From positions 186,001 to 250,000 of the forward strand of contig VIIQ02000020.1 in the NCBI GenBank assembly GCA_007449985.2: a stretch of DNA of 64,000 nucleotides, written 5' to 3'. Shown in pieces: positions 26,301-36,280 of the stretch (positions are counted from its first letter, which is position 1; every line of letters starts with the position of its first letter). Under the pieces are notes generated by a model. That model saw nothing but the letters and a program-made list of their open reading frames with translations. It did no database searches and was not told the origin of the DNA. Both the position numbers and the translations under genes were made by a program. This DNA comes from Desmodesmus armatus (lineage: Eukaryota; Chlorophyta; Chlorophyceae; Sphaeropleales; Scenedesmaceae).

Positions 26301-26503
26301 TCTGTGGAACGGTCACCATATCACCACCAGGCACAATGCATGGCATGCATGTCTGGGGCTGGAGGGACTTCTTTTGCACCGGTCCCATGGCAGGTGGCTG
26401 GGATGAGGAGGTGTGGGCCTCCAGGGGGCTGCCAACAGATGGGTCTCTGGTGCTGAAGCTGAAGGTCAGCAGGGTGGGACACATGGCCAACACAGCGGCT
26501 TGA
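20329..26503 (+). CDS. BTB-BACK domain protein (algal family)
   Basis: Three exons, 20329-20589, 20786-21322 and 25640-26503, all phase 0, giving 553 residues. The first exon contains a BTB/POZ-like start: SDVEVVFIAPS, then PGHTHFLCSSQHFTDEV, matching the DVxxx..H..L..S..F pattern. Exon 2 continues with LPAAKAVLAALYGVQ and QQLLQAALLADEWKLP. Exon 3 opens with VASEDTVLYTVQRYM, the BACK-domain signature. The C-terminus (CSFTFELSAAKL, GMHVWGWRDFFC, LVLKLKVSRVG) looks like a MATH/TRAF-like beta domain. Related proteins are adaptors for Cullin-3 ubiquitin ligases. The first ATG is uncertain: a GTG lies in frame just upstream and another ATG is at codon 33. Intron 2 is 4.3 kb because it contains a transposon; without it the intron would be about 650 bases. 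Confidence 0.7.
21568..21750 (+). repeat. Left subterminal repeat array of CACTA element
   Basis: About 180 bases made mostly of variants of ggctagg, ctagcc and tggccagcc in both orientations, directly inside the left terminus. Confidence 0.65.
24945..25240 (-). repeat. Right subterminal repeat array of CACTA element
   Basis: About 295 bases of repeated ccagcc, agccatggcc, ctagcc and ggctaggtc words in both orientations ending at the right CACTA terminus. It mirrors the left array but is not identical to it. Confidence 0.65.
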
Positions 26504-26789
26504 AGGCCCTTGCCTGTGAGGTGCTGTCGTCAGCGGCCCGGCTGGTTGGTGACTGCTATGGCCTGATGGTGTAGTGTGCTAGCTGGGTTGTGGGGTGGTG
26601 ATGCTCACGTTGAAGTCAAATGGTTTGACTCCAACATCACGGGGTTTGACTCAAACCCCGTGTGCGTTCAAAGCAGTGCCTGTTGAGTGGCTGCCAGCTG
26701 CTTCCTTGCTGAGCAGCAATCACATAGTTGTGGCGCACCTTCTCACATGTGTTGCTCTTTGCGTGTGTGTCACTCGACACTCGGTTGGA

Positions 26790-28045
26790 CTGGCTGTGGC
26801 AGTTGCTTGTGGAGTTGGAGGGCAGATCGTACCCCATGTTGGTACGTGGTGTCTGTGGTCGGTTGGGTTGAGTGAGTGTGCAACTGCTTGTGGGGTTAGG
26901 CAGGTGGGGTTTATGGCGCGTGCGGTTGGTTGGGTTGTTGTGCGTGCGCAAATGCTTGTGGGAATATGGCAGGTGGGGCTTACATGGTGGGTGATGATAA
27001 GTAATTCAGTCTGACTGCAGCGCACACAGTGTGTGCAGATGCTTGTGGGGAGTTGGCAGGCGGTGGGGTTGCACGGTGTGTGCAGTCGGTTGGGTTCGTG
27101 TGTGTGCAGATGCTTGTGGGGAGTTGGCAGGTGGTGGGGTTGCACGGTGTGTGTGGTTGGCTGAGTTCAGTGTGTGTGCAGATGCATGTGGGGAGTTGGC
27201 AGGTGGGGTTGAGCGGTGTGCGCACGCGCGGTCGGGTGGGTTCAGTGTGTGTGTGTGTGTGTGCAGATTTTTGTGAGGTTTGGCAGGTGGAAGTACGCGG
27301 TGTGCGCGGTTCGTTGAGTTCAGTGTGTGTGCAGATTCTTATGGGGAGTTGGCAGGTGGGGTTCCATGGTGTGCGGCAATCGGCTGAGTTCAGTCACTGA
27401 ACTGAGTGTGTGTGTGCAGTTGCTGGTGGGGAGTTGGCAGGTGGAGTTGCACGGTGTGTGTGGTTGGTTGAGTTCAGTGTGTGTGCAGATGCTTGTGTCG
27501 GCTTGGCAGGTGGGGTACAGGGTGTATGCGGTCGGTTGGGTTCAGTGTGTGTGCAAATGCTTGTGGGGAGTTGGCAGGTGAGGTTGCACGGTGTGTGCAG
27601 TTGGTTGAACAAGTCAACGGTTCAGTGTGTGCGCAGATGCTTGTGTGGGCTTGGCAGGTGGGGTTACATGGTGTGTGCGGTCGGTTGAGTCCAGTTGTGT
27701 GTGCAGATGCTGGTGGGGCGTTGGCAGGTGGAGTTGCACGGTGTGTGTGGTTTGTTGAGTTCAGTGTGTGTGCAAGATGCTTGTGTCGGCTTGGCAGGTG
27801 GGGTACATGGTGTATGCGGTCGGTTGGGTTCAGTGTGTGTGCAGATGCTTGTGGGGAGTTGGCAGGTGAGGTTGCACGATGTGTGCAGTTGGTTGCCAAC
27901 TTGGTTGAACAAGTCAACGGTTCAGTGTGTGTGCAGATCCTTGTGCGGTTTTGGCAGGTGGAAGTCAATTCCACCTTGGCACGGTGTGTGTGCATATCCT
28001 TGTGGGCATTTGGCAGGCGAGGTTACAGGGCGTGCAGTTGTTTGA
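26790..28045 (+). repeat. Minisatellite, about 16 units of roughly 70 bp
   Basis: The word ggcaggtg, inside ttgtggggagttggcaggtg, recurs about 16 times between 26901 and 28011, with spacing mostly 66-76 bases and some units of 84-89. Units also contain gcacggtgtgtg and gggttcagtgtgtgtgc. Open frames across it are by-products of the repeat. It begins soon after the BTB stop codon. Confidence 0.85.
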
Positions 28046-28231
28046 ATGTGGGACCGTCCTTCCGTTCATCTCTCAGCTGTCATGGCCGCTGGGGATGAGG
28101 GGTTGGGGGCGTAGCCATATGCATTCGTCGAGAGCCCTGAGCGTCAGTCCAGCAGTCGCGGACTGATGGGGGCTGAGAGCAGTGAGAGTGCTCAGCTATG
28201 CACAGGGAAGTTCAGCGTGTTGTGGTGAGCA

Positions 28232-28356
28232 GTGGGACACTACATCGCATCAGAGTGTCAGTGTGTGGTGATGGGTGATGGACACTATACTGCATCAGAG
28301 TGTCAGTGCGTGGTGTTGGGTGATGGACACTATACTGCATCAGAGTGTCAGTGAGT
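28232..28356 (+). repeat. Three tandem copies of a 45-bp unit
   Basis: The unit gacactatactgcatcagag... recurs at about 28233, 28280 and 28325 with one to three differences. Confidence 0.7.
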
Positions 28357-30054
28357 GTCTGAAGAGCGCAAATAGTTGAGTATCAAGCAGAAGGCACCTC
28401 TCATGTGTGTCAGAGTTGTCATGTGTTGCAGTGTCATGGAGCTGACGAGCCGTGGTAGGCTTCCGGCTGGGCATGTGTACATCACTGAGTCGTGTGAGGT
28501 GTAAAACACAGTGAAAGTGTGTGGAAGTGTGTTCTGCAGTGAAAGGAAGCAGAGCCAAAATCCATGTGCCACGTTTGGTCACTACCCTGAGGTGCCCTGG
28601 GGTCCAATCCAAACATCAACACTGTAGCAAAACAGGTACACACAAACACACACAACACATCTGAAGATGTGCATCAGCTGTGCATTTGATTGCCCAGGTT
28701 GACAGGCCAACTGTGCAATGGGTGATTTACATCACCAAAAACAGGTGCAAGTAGCAAGAACAACACAAGGCAGGACCCAACACAGTGGTATGCGTAAGAA
28801 CCACCACCTGAGTTACGCTGCAGTCCACACCAACGTTGATGAGGCACCTGCTGCTGTGGTGCAATAGGCGTGAGACTGTGCGGTTGCGTGTGCTGCCGTC
28901 GCAGCTGCTGCTGTGTCGCCGCCCCCGCTGCTGCCAGTGCTGCAGCCGTCCCTGCCACAGCTTACAACATCAATCCTGCCGCTGCTGTGCCGTTGTTGCT
29001 GATTGGCTCATGAGGAATGGTAGCCGGTGCAGCAGGGTCCTACACCCTGCAGACACACCACACAATACAGAGGCAGGGTGAGCCTCGGTGCACAAGATGG
29101 CATGCGAGTGTGATGGCAAGTTTCCCTCTCTGAGACAGGCGATTCAAAAGCGGGGACTGCTGCCGTCTGCAAAGAGCATAGCACCCAGCAGCCTTTGGCT
29201 GTCCAAAAGTAACATACATGGCGGCCTCCGAAAGAACGACAAACAGGACGGCCGACACACCAGGCCTCCGTACTAATACTTGGGTACACCAACCAACTTG
29301 CACTGCTGACTGGACCACTTCTGTCTGCGTGCGCATACAACTGCTGCCAGTTGAGGAGGCGTGGTATCTCAGCGAAGCTCACCATGGCAAGCCTCAAACT
29401 GCCTCCTTCAGCAGAGTCACATGTTGTTTCTGAGACTTGCCTTAGCACTTGCAGCCCTTACTGCAGCTGCGTGCCTGCACAGTCAGCTGTGATGCATCTA
29501 CATGGCAGCTGCCAATGCTGCTTGCTGGTGATTGTCAGCCCGTGCTGCACAAGCCCTGTACTGCCTTTGCTGTTGGCTGCACAGCTTTGTCCATCCTGCA
29601 GCACCAGTGCTGCTGCCAGAGCCTGGCTGCCAGCCCTGGAGTAACACGGGAGCAAAGGGAGGCAGGGTGAAGGGCAGGTGCAGGAATACAACAGAACAAT
29701 CATTGGTGCTGGAGGTGTGCTTGAGGTTGTCGCTGGGGTTGACTGACTGTGGACATCATGTGCAACCTGTGACCACACAGCCTGGGAGCAAGAGCAAAGG
29801 GAGGCAAGGGTGCATGGCATGTACGGTTGCAGACAGGGGAGTTGGTGGTGCTGGAGTTCTGCTTGAGGTTGCTGCTAAACAACAGCTGGGGTTGATTGGA
29901 CTGTAGACAACATGGACAACCTGTCACCACACAGCGTGCATGGTGCCATACACGACAATGACACATGTCAAGAAGGATCAAACAACTTGACACCATACGC
30001 ATGCCTGTGTACATGCGCAGCCAACAGCAGTCTACGCAGCTGGTCACCACCCAC

Positions 30055-31551
30055 CTCCTGAGTGAGGGGTCTGCATGGCTCAGTGCCTCCATGGCGGCAA
30101 CCAACACTGACTGCAGCCAGGACGGGCCCAGCACAACACCCACACCACTGCTGCTGCTGATGTCCATACCAGTGCAGCTGCTGGGTGCCTGAAAACTGCC
30201 CTCAAGGGCGCTGCAAACACCCGGCCAGCTGCTGTTGCTGGCGCTGCATGTGTGCTGTTTGCAGGGGCCCAGCAGCTTCTGGCTGTGCTGAGCTGCAGTA
30301 GTGGCTGCTGCATCTGCCAGCCTCAGCACCAGCTGCTGCAGCTCCAGCAGTGCTGACACACGCACACCAACAGCAGCAGCAGCACTGCCGTCACTGGTGC
30401 TGGTGCTACTGCCGATGCTGTCGCTAGCGCTGCTCCTAGCCTCTCCCTTTTGCATGTGCTGTGAGTGTAGCCAGCAGGTCAGCTGCTGCTGCAGCTGCAG
30501 CGGCAGGCGAACTCAACACACCCGCTGCACCAGCACCACCTGACACCGCAGTGCCACTGCCAGGACTGCCGCTGCTGAGGCCTGGCTCAGGTGTTGTGCA
30601 TGATGCAGCAGCTGCTGCTGCTTCTGCTGGCATGATAACAGCACTTGCAGGAGCTTGGAGTCTTGTCAGGCTGCTGCCTTCGTCCAGCCAGTCTGGTGGC
30701 GCAGTGCGCTGCTGTTCATGCCTCTGCTCCGTGAGGCCTGTTTGCTGAACTAAGCCAGGTGGTTGGTTGGAGGCTAGCTGGGACGCATGCTGCTTGGGCT
30801 GTGTCGGTTGGTCCTGCTGTGTGGCGGGTTTGCTGTTGGTGCTGTAAGGGGTGCAGTTGTGCTGGTGCTGCAGCAGCAGTGCCTGCAGGACAGCTCCCGC
30901 CACCCTGATGGCAGCACACACCACTGCAGGGTTGCTGCTGGACAGACCAACCTACACACAGCAGCAGCAAGGGAACAGGGGGGTCATGAAGGGTGCTGCT
31001 GATCATGATGGGTGCGACATGCTGCATGTGACATGCACACCATTGGCTGTTGTGCTGCCCCATCCAGGCTGCCACCTCTGCTGCCTGTGCTGTGTGCTTG
31101 CTGCAGAGGAGTGATCTTCCCCTCTGATCCCTCACCCAACCTCCCAGGCAGACAGACATCGGCATACGTATGGAGCCAAGCCAGTTCCCTAGTTGCCCCA
31201 TCACCTGCAAGGCCTGTAGCCCTCCTGCCTTGGCGCAGAACTCCTGCACTGCGCCGCTGTCTGTGGCCAGGTATGTGCAGAGGGCATCTGCAGCCAGAGA
31301 GGTGCTGCTCCTGCAGCAGCTGCAGCTGAACTCACACACACCCACAACCGCTGTGGCCTGGCCCCCTCCTGCAGGGGTGTGCAAGAAACAGTATGTTCCG
31401 TGGGTTTGGCAAGATCATGGACCAGCAGTTCAACAGCCCGACACTCTTCCACTCTAACCCGCCACTTCAACCCCCCACACCCACCTGCTGCTCCCACCAG
31501 TGCTGCTGCCAGGTCTGAGAGGGTACAACGTATACGTCCAGGGCGGGGCAT
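30055..31551 (-). CDS. Tentative ARM/HEAT-like helical repeat protein (incomplete model)
   Basis: Minus-strand exon pieces with splice sites: 31551-31485 (starts MPRPGRIRCTLSDLAAALVG), 31451 to about 31385 (in phase, EECRAVELLVHDLAKP), about 31310-31205 (LAADALCTYLATDSGAV), 30951 to about 30440 (SSSNPAVVCAAIRVAG, then a Gln/Pro/Ala linker) and about 30440-30055 (VSALLELQQLVLRLADAAAT, WLQSVLVAAMEALSHADPSL). The short amphipathic Ala/Leu helices resemble ARM or HEAT repeats. A further exon-like piece (SQALAAALVLQDGQSCAA) starts at 29635, so the 3' end lies beyond 30055. The joints at about 31.35 kb and 30.44 kb are not resolved. No function assigned. Confidence 0.4.
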
Positions 31552-31804
31552 CTTTGGAATGGGAAGTAGCACAAGGTTGACTTGAAATCCTGACGTAGCA
31601 CCAATCTATTGTGTCCCCTCACCTTTCCACAACCGCCATGAACAGATCAGCCATGAAAGTGACTGTCCCAGCTGGAACCGCTACTAGGGGCGTTGATGAG
31701 CGAAGTAGCTTCCATCATCACGTTGTACCACACGTCGCCCCAGATCAGCGCATTTCTTGCTCGGCGTCGTTGATATCTGTGCTGCTGCCAAATCCTCACC
31801 CACT

Positions 31805-34343
31805 ATGCTTGCCTCTGGCCGTGGGGCCACGCTGCTGGGTCCGTTTGTGTCCATAATCAGAACGAATCATATCACAGGCAGCAGATCATGTATCAGCGCC
31901 CCAGCAGCACTCAGGCACACCTCCAGCAACGTCCGAACCAGCAGTGCAACAGCCCATCAAGCCCAGGCCATAGGGCACGGTAGCCAAAGCAGCAGTCATG
32001 AAGATTTTGACAGTTACACACCCAGCCCATCACCAGGGCAGAGATCAGGGGGCGGGACACCAGGCAGGGGAGGCAGGGGGCGAAGTGCTGGCAGGAACAG
32101 CAGAGGTGGCGGCAGAGGGGGTGGGGTGGAAGGGGTGGCAAGCCCAGCAGTGACAGCAAGAGCAGCTGGGATGACGGTCGGGCTGCCCGCATTGCAGCTT
32201 CCAAGGCCCGCACAGAAGCCATCAAGGCGACGTATGGGCCCCCGCAGTTGCTGCAAGTTGTGCAGCAACATGCAGCTGACTTTGACCATATCAACTTGAG
32301 TGCAGCATACACCCACGCTGCTAGGCTGTGTCGCAAGGGGGTGGCACCGCAGCGGCAGCCAGCAGCAGTGCAGCAGCTGCTGTCAGAGCTGCACCAGCTT
32401 GCAGTGCGGCTGCAGCAGCAGTGTGGGGCCAGGGAATTGGCCAACATCATTCACTCGTGTAGCAAGCTGAGCAGCCCAGCCACAGCCAAGCTGCTGCTGC
32501 CGCAATTTCTGCAGGCCAGCACTCTACAGCAGGCTGTACCACAAGCTGTGTCAAACACTGTTTGGGCTGCTGCGAACTTGCAGCTGCAGTTTACAGCTGC
32601 TGAGCTGCAGCAGCTGTTGGGGAGGTTTGCAGCAGTACTGGCAGATGCCACACCACAGGCAGTGTCCAACACCCTGTGGGCAGTGGCCACCATGGGGCAG
32701 CAGGTGCCACCACAGCAGCTGCAGCAGCTGTTGGGGAGATTTGCAGCAGTGCTGGCAGATGCCACACCACAGGCAGTGTCCAACACCCTGTGGGCAGTGG
32801 CCGCCAGGGGGCAGCAGGTGCCGCCACAGCAGCTGCAGCAGCTGTTGGGGAGGTTCGCAGCCGTGCTGGCAGATGCCAAACCTCAGGAGGTGTCCAACAC
32901 CCTGTGGGCAGTGGCCACCATGGGGCAGCAGCTGCCGGCACAGCAGCTGCAGCAGCTGTTGGGGAGGTTTGCAGCAGTACTGGCAGATGCCACACCACAG
33001 GCAGTGTCCAACACCCTGTGGGCAGTGGCGACAATGGGGCAGCAGGTGCCACCACAGCAGCTGCAGCAGCTGTTGGGGAGATTTGCAGCAGTGCTGGCAG
33101 ATGCCACACCACAGGCAGTGTCCAACACCCTGTGGGCAGTGGCCGCCAGGGGGCAGCAGGTGCCGCCACAGCAGCTGCAGCAGCTGTTGGGGAGGTTCGC
33201 AGCCGTGCTGGCAGATGCCAAACCTCAGGAGGTGTCCAACACCCTGTGGGCAGTGGCCACCATGGGGCAGCAGCTGCCGGCACAGCAGCTGCAGCAGCTG
33301 TTGGGGAGGTTTGCAGCAGTACTGGCAGATGCCACACCACAGAGTGTGTCCAACACCCTGTGGGCAGTGGCCACCATGGGGCAGCAGGTGCCGCCACAGC
33401 AGCTGCAAGTGATGCTGGCTGGTTTTGACAAGCTGCTGCATGCTGCAACCTCCCAAAATGTGGCCAACCTGTTGTGGGCATGTGGCAAGTTGCAGTATCT
33501 GCCACTGCTGGTGCTGCAGTCCTTGCAGCAGCAGCACCGTCAGCGCCTGCAACAGTTGTTGGATGTTGCCAAGCCACAGGCGCTGGCCAACATGGCCTGG
33601 GCATGTGGTCAGCTAGGGTACAGGGGCCAGCTGCTGCCTGGTGCACTGATGCAGCAGGCAGTCAAGCTGCCGGATGGGGCCACAGCCGGGTTCAAGTTAC
33701 AGGAGCTGTGCAACCTGTGCTGGTCGGCGGCAGTGCTGAACCTGCAGCAGTGTGTATCGCAAGTGCTGCAGCTGGCAGCTGCTGCCGGCCAGGTGTTCAG
33801 CACAGCCAGTGATGAGGAGCTGCAGCAACTGCACCAGGTGCACCTATGGCTGCTGGACAGCCAGCTGCCTGCACCTAGTCAGGGGCTGTCGGGTGTGCTG
33901 ACCCAGCAGCAGCTGGAGCAGTGCAGGGTCAGCTGGGAACAGCAGCTGACAGCCACAGCCAAGCAGCAGTCATCCCGCCTGCAGCAGTCAGTTTATGCTG
34001 CAGTGCTGCAGCTGCCACGTGACACCTGGCAGCAGCAGCCGCAGTCAGAGCAGCCCACAGCTGGTAAGGCATGTCTGATTGACATTGCTGCTGTGACAGC
34101 CTTAGGGGTCAAGGTGGCAATTGAGGTGGAGGGCCCCAGCACTATGTGCAGCCTGACAACACCTTGACAGGCACAACACAGTCCAGGAATCGCGCACTGG
34201 CAGCTCGGGGCTATGCAGTCATCAGCATCCCCTACTGGGAGTGGGACGCACTGCGCTCAACGGCACAGCAGCAGAAGTACCTGCTGGGCAAGCTGCAGCC
34301 TTATGTTGCTGCAGCACCACCTACCAGCAGCAGTGACAGCTAA
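31805..34343 (+). CDS. OPR-repeat/RAP-domain protein, copy 1 (two apparent one-base deletions)
   Basis: The 5' part (31805 to about 32120) encodes a Ser/Arg/Gly-rich leader compatible with an organelle transit peptide. The main frame from about 32130 gives about ten helical repeats of 37-38 residues with the core PQAVSNTLWAVATMG and QLQQLLGRFAAVLAD. The C-terminus is a RAP domain (VAIEVEGP ... NRALAARGYAV, SIPYWEWDAL). Such proteins bind specific chloroplast or mitochondrial RNAs for stability, splicing or translation. Compared with copy 2, one base is missing in the G-rich leader (between about 32100 and 32140) and one in the C run at 34134-34137. The second splits the RAP domain and puts a stop at 34165-34167; the intact continuation is in the next frame to 34343. 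Start ATG chosen as first in frame; uncertain. Confidence 0.8.
32630..33410 (+). repeat. Nearly identical 111-bp coding repeats, with a three-unit block duplicated
   Basis: Seven consecutive 37-codon units inside OPR copy 1. They occur in the order VATMG-VPP, VAARG-VPP, VATMG-LPA, then the same three again, then VATMG-VPP. The three-unit block (about 333 bp, about 32676-33008) and its repeat (about 33009-33341) look almost identical at DNA level, indicating a recent block duplication. Confidence 0.85.
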
Positions 34344-36280
34344 TGCAGGAGAGGGCGGCAGCAGCCTACGCAGGAGGAGGCGCCTTTGAGCCACGCAAAG
34401 GTCGGACCCAGGCAACCAAGGGGGCAGCTGACATGGGCCCCAGGTATGTATGTGCTGCCTGCATAGGATGCTGTGGAAGCTCACAGCAGTGCCAGCTCAG
34501 CTTGTGTGCTTGCAATGGTTGGCCCAGTGAATTTGAAACGTGTTAGTGTCGTCAAGCTGCGTCTGTCATGACTGGGTAGCCCATCATGTTTCTTTGGGCC
34601 AGCACCGTGCGGGATCCGGCTGCTGAGGCCTGCATGTACTGATCCAAAGTGCTGCTGAGTCCATATCTCTGAGGCCCAATGAGAGTCGAGGGGCGTCATG
34701 CCGTGTTGCTGTGCTGACTGCTTTGCCTGCTTCATGTGGTTTCGTGCTGCCCTGCAGGGTGGTGCAGAGCTGCATCGCAGGCGGGGGTCTCAGGCCTCCT
34801 CTTGTATTTGCAGGTGTTGTGTCAGCTGGCCACCACCAGCGGCCTGCACACTGGCAGTAGTGTGACGGACCCAGCAGGGCGCCTGCAAGGCTGCTGTTGC
34901 TACTGCTACTGCTGCTTGTCGTGGCTTCACCAGCCAACCTTGATCAGGAAGTCCTGATGGTGCGTGTTGTCTTGTCTTGTTCAAGGTAAGGCTGCTACTT
35001 GTTGTGGTGTTGGGGTGTTGAGGAGACTGTTGGTTCCTGACAGGTAGTGTGCATTGTTCCTCAGTGTTACAGTGCATCATGCATCAACATCAAACACCAA
35101 AAAGGCTGCCCCAGTGCAGTTGCCTGTTGTAGCCTGTGACATGTGTGGGTCACAGCTGCATTGGCTGCAGCTGGCCTAACACACAATGCTGTTGGAGTGC
35201 ATATCAACACAGTCGCGCCTTCAGGCAAGGATTTGCTGGCTGATCAGCTGCTGTCATGCTGTGTACCCCTGCTGTTTGCAGGTGCTGCCACAGGCTTTGG
35301 GAGTTAGCTAGAGCCAAGGTTGTGAGTAGGAGTGGCCTGCAGGCGGCGTCATTTGTGTGGAAGCAGGTGGGCCTTGCTGGCTGCATCTGCGGTGGTCTTG
35401 TTGGTATGGCTGCTTCTGTCCTGCATTTGCATAAGTGCGTAATTGACTCAACACTTGCTGTTGTGCTGTCACAGGCCCACTTCAGCTTGCCCCTCAGGGC
35501 CTGGTTCTTGGCAGCTACTCCTACCCCCAAGCAACCGGCTGCTGGCTGCAGCATTGGCCGGAGGTGCACACAATGACAGCAGATGCGAAATGGCAGTGGT
35601 GCGAGTGGCAGTGGGGTGACGAGGAAGCAGCAGCAGCACTTGGGCATGGATGGGGGTTGCACGCTGCTTGTTCAGCAGTTCTGCTGCGTGCTTGTGCTTC
35701 GCGGTGTGGCAGCTGATGTGTGTGTTCAGCTCATCTGACTGCCTGCTGCAGTCCCTGCCAAGGATGACAGATAGGGTGGCCTAGCGGGCTACCGTGTTTG
35801 ATGATGCCACAGGCAGTTGGGAAGGGCATCAAGGCATGTCTGCGTGTGCACACGTGCATGTGGCTGGTGTCCTGATTGGCTGAAGGGCCTCTTTTGAACA
35901 GTCATCTCGGCAGCGAGCATATGCAGTGACCACAACCAGTCTGTCAGCAGGCGGTTCTTGCTGTGCTGGAGGCACGGGTTTGGACAGTTTGCAGGGGGTT
36001 GGCGGCTGCTGACTGGTGACATCGTTTGCTTCCAGGGAGAAGAAGGATTGGATTTGATTAGAAATTCCTTAGGATGCATATGGTGCTACCAGAAGTTCTG
36101 TGCCCTTGATCACGTTGGGGACAACCGCCATGGACATGAGTGTCAGGGCTTTGATGGGTTCGATATACTGTGCTAATCAATCTCTGATCATACGCTTGCT
36201 CAGACTTCGTGCAGTGCGTACGTTTCCTGACCTTCGTCCCAGTCAGGACTTTTACTGCTGTCTACAGCTGCTGTGCCACC
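34344..36280. other. Spacer between the two OPR/RAP genes
   Basis: About 1.9 kb with no recognisable coding exon. It should contain the 3' UTR of copy 1 and the promoter of copy 2. Confidence 0.5.

Noticed and set aside
27474..28098. Repeated open frames on both strands
   Set aside because: By-products of the 70-bp minisatellite.
32630..33410. Regular 111-bp repeats resembling an array of the CRISPR type
   Set aside because: Whole unit is conserved coding sequence of OPR repeats; there are no unique spacers.
32551..33646. Long minus-strand open frames rich in Ala, Cys and Pro
   Set aside because: Antisense shadows of the OPR repeat array; the period follows the plus-strand 111-bp units and no other protein feature is present.
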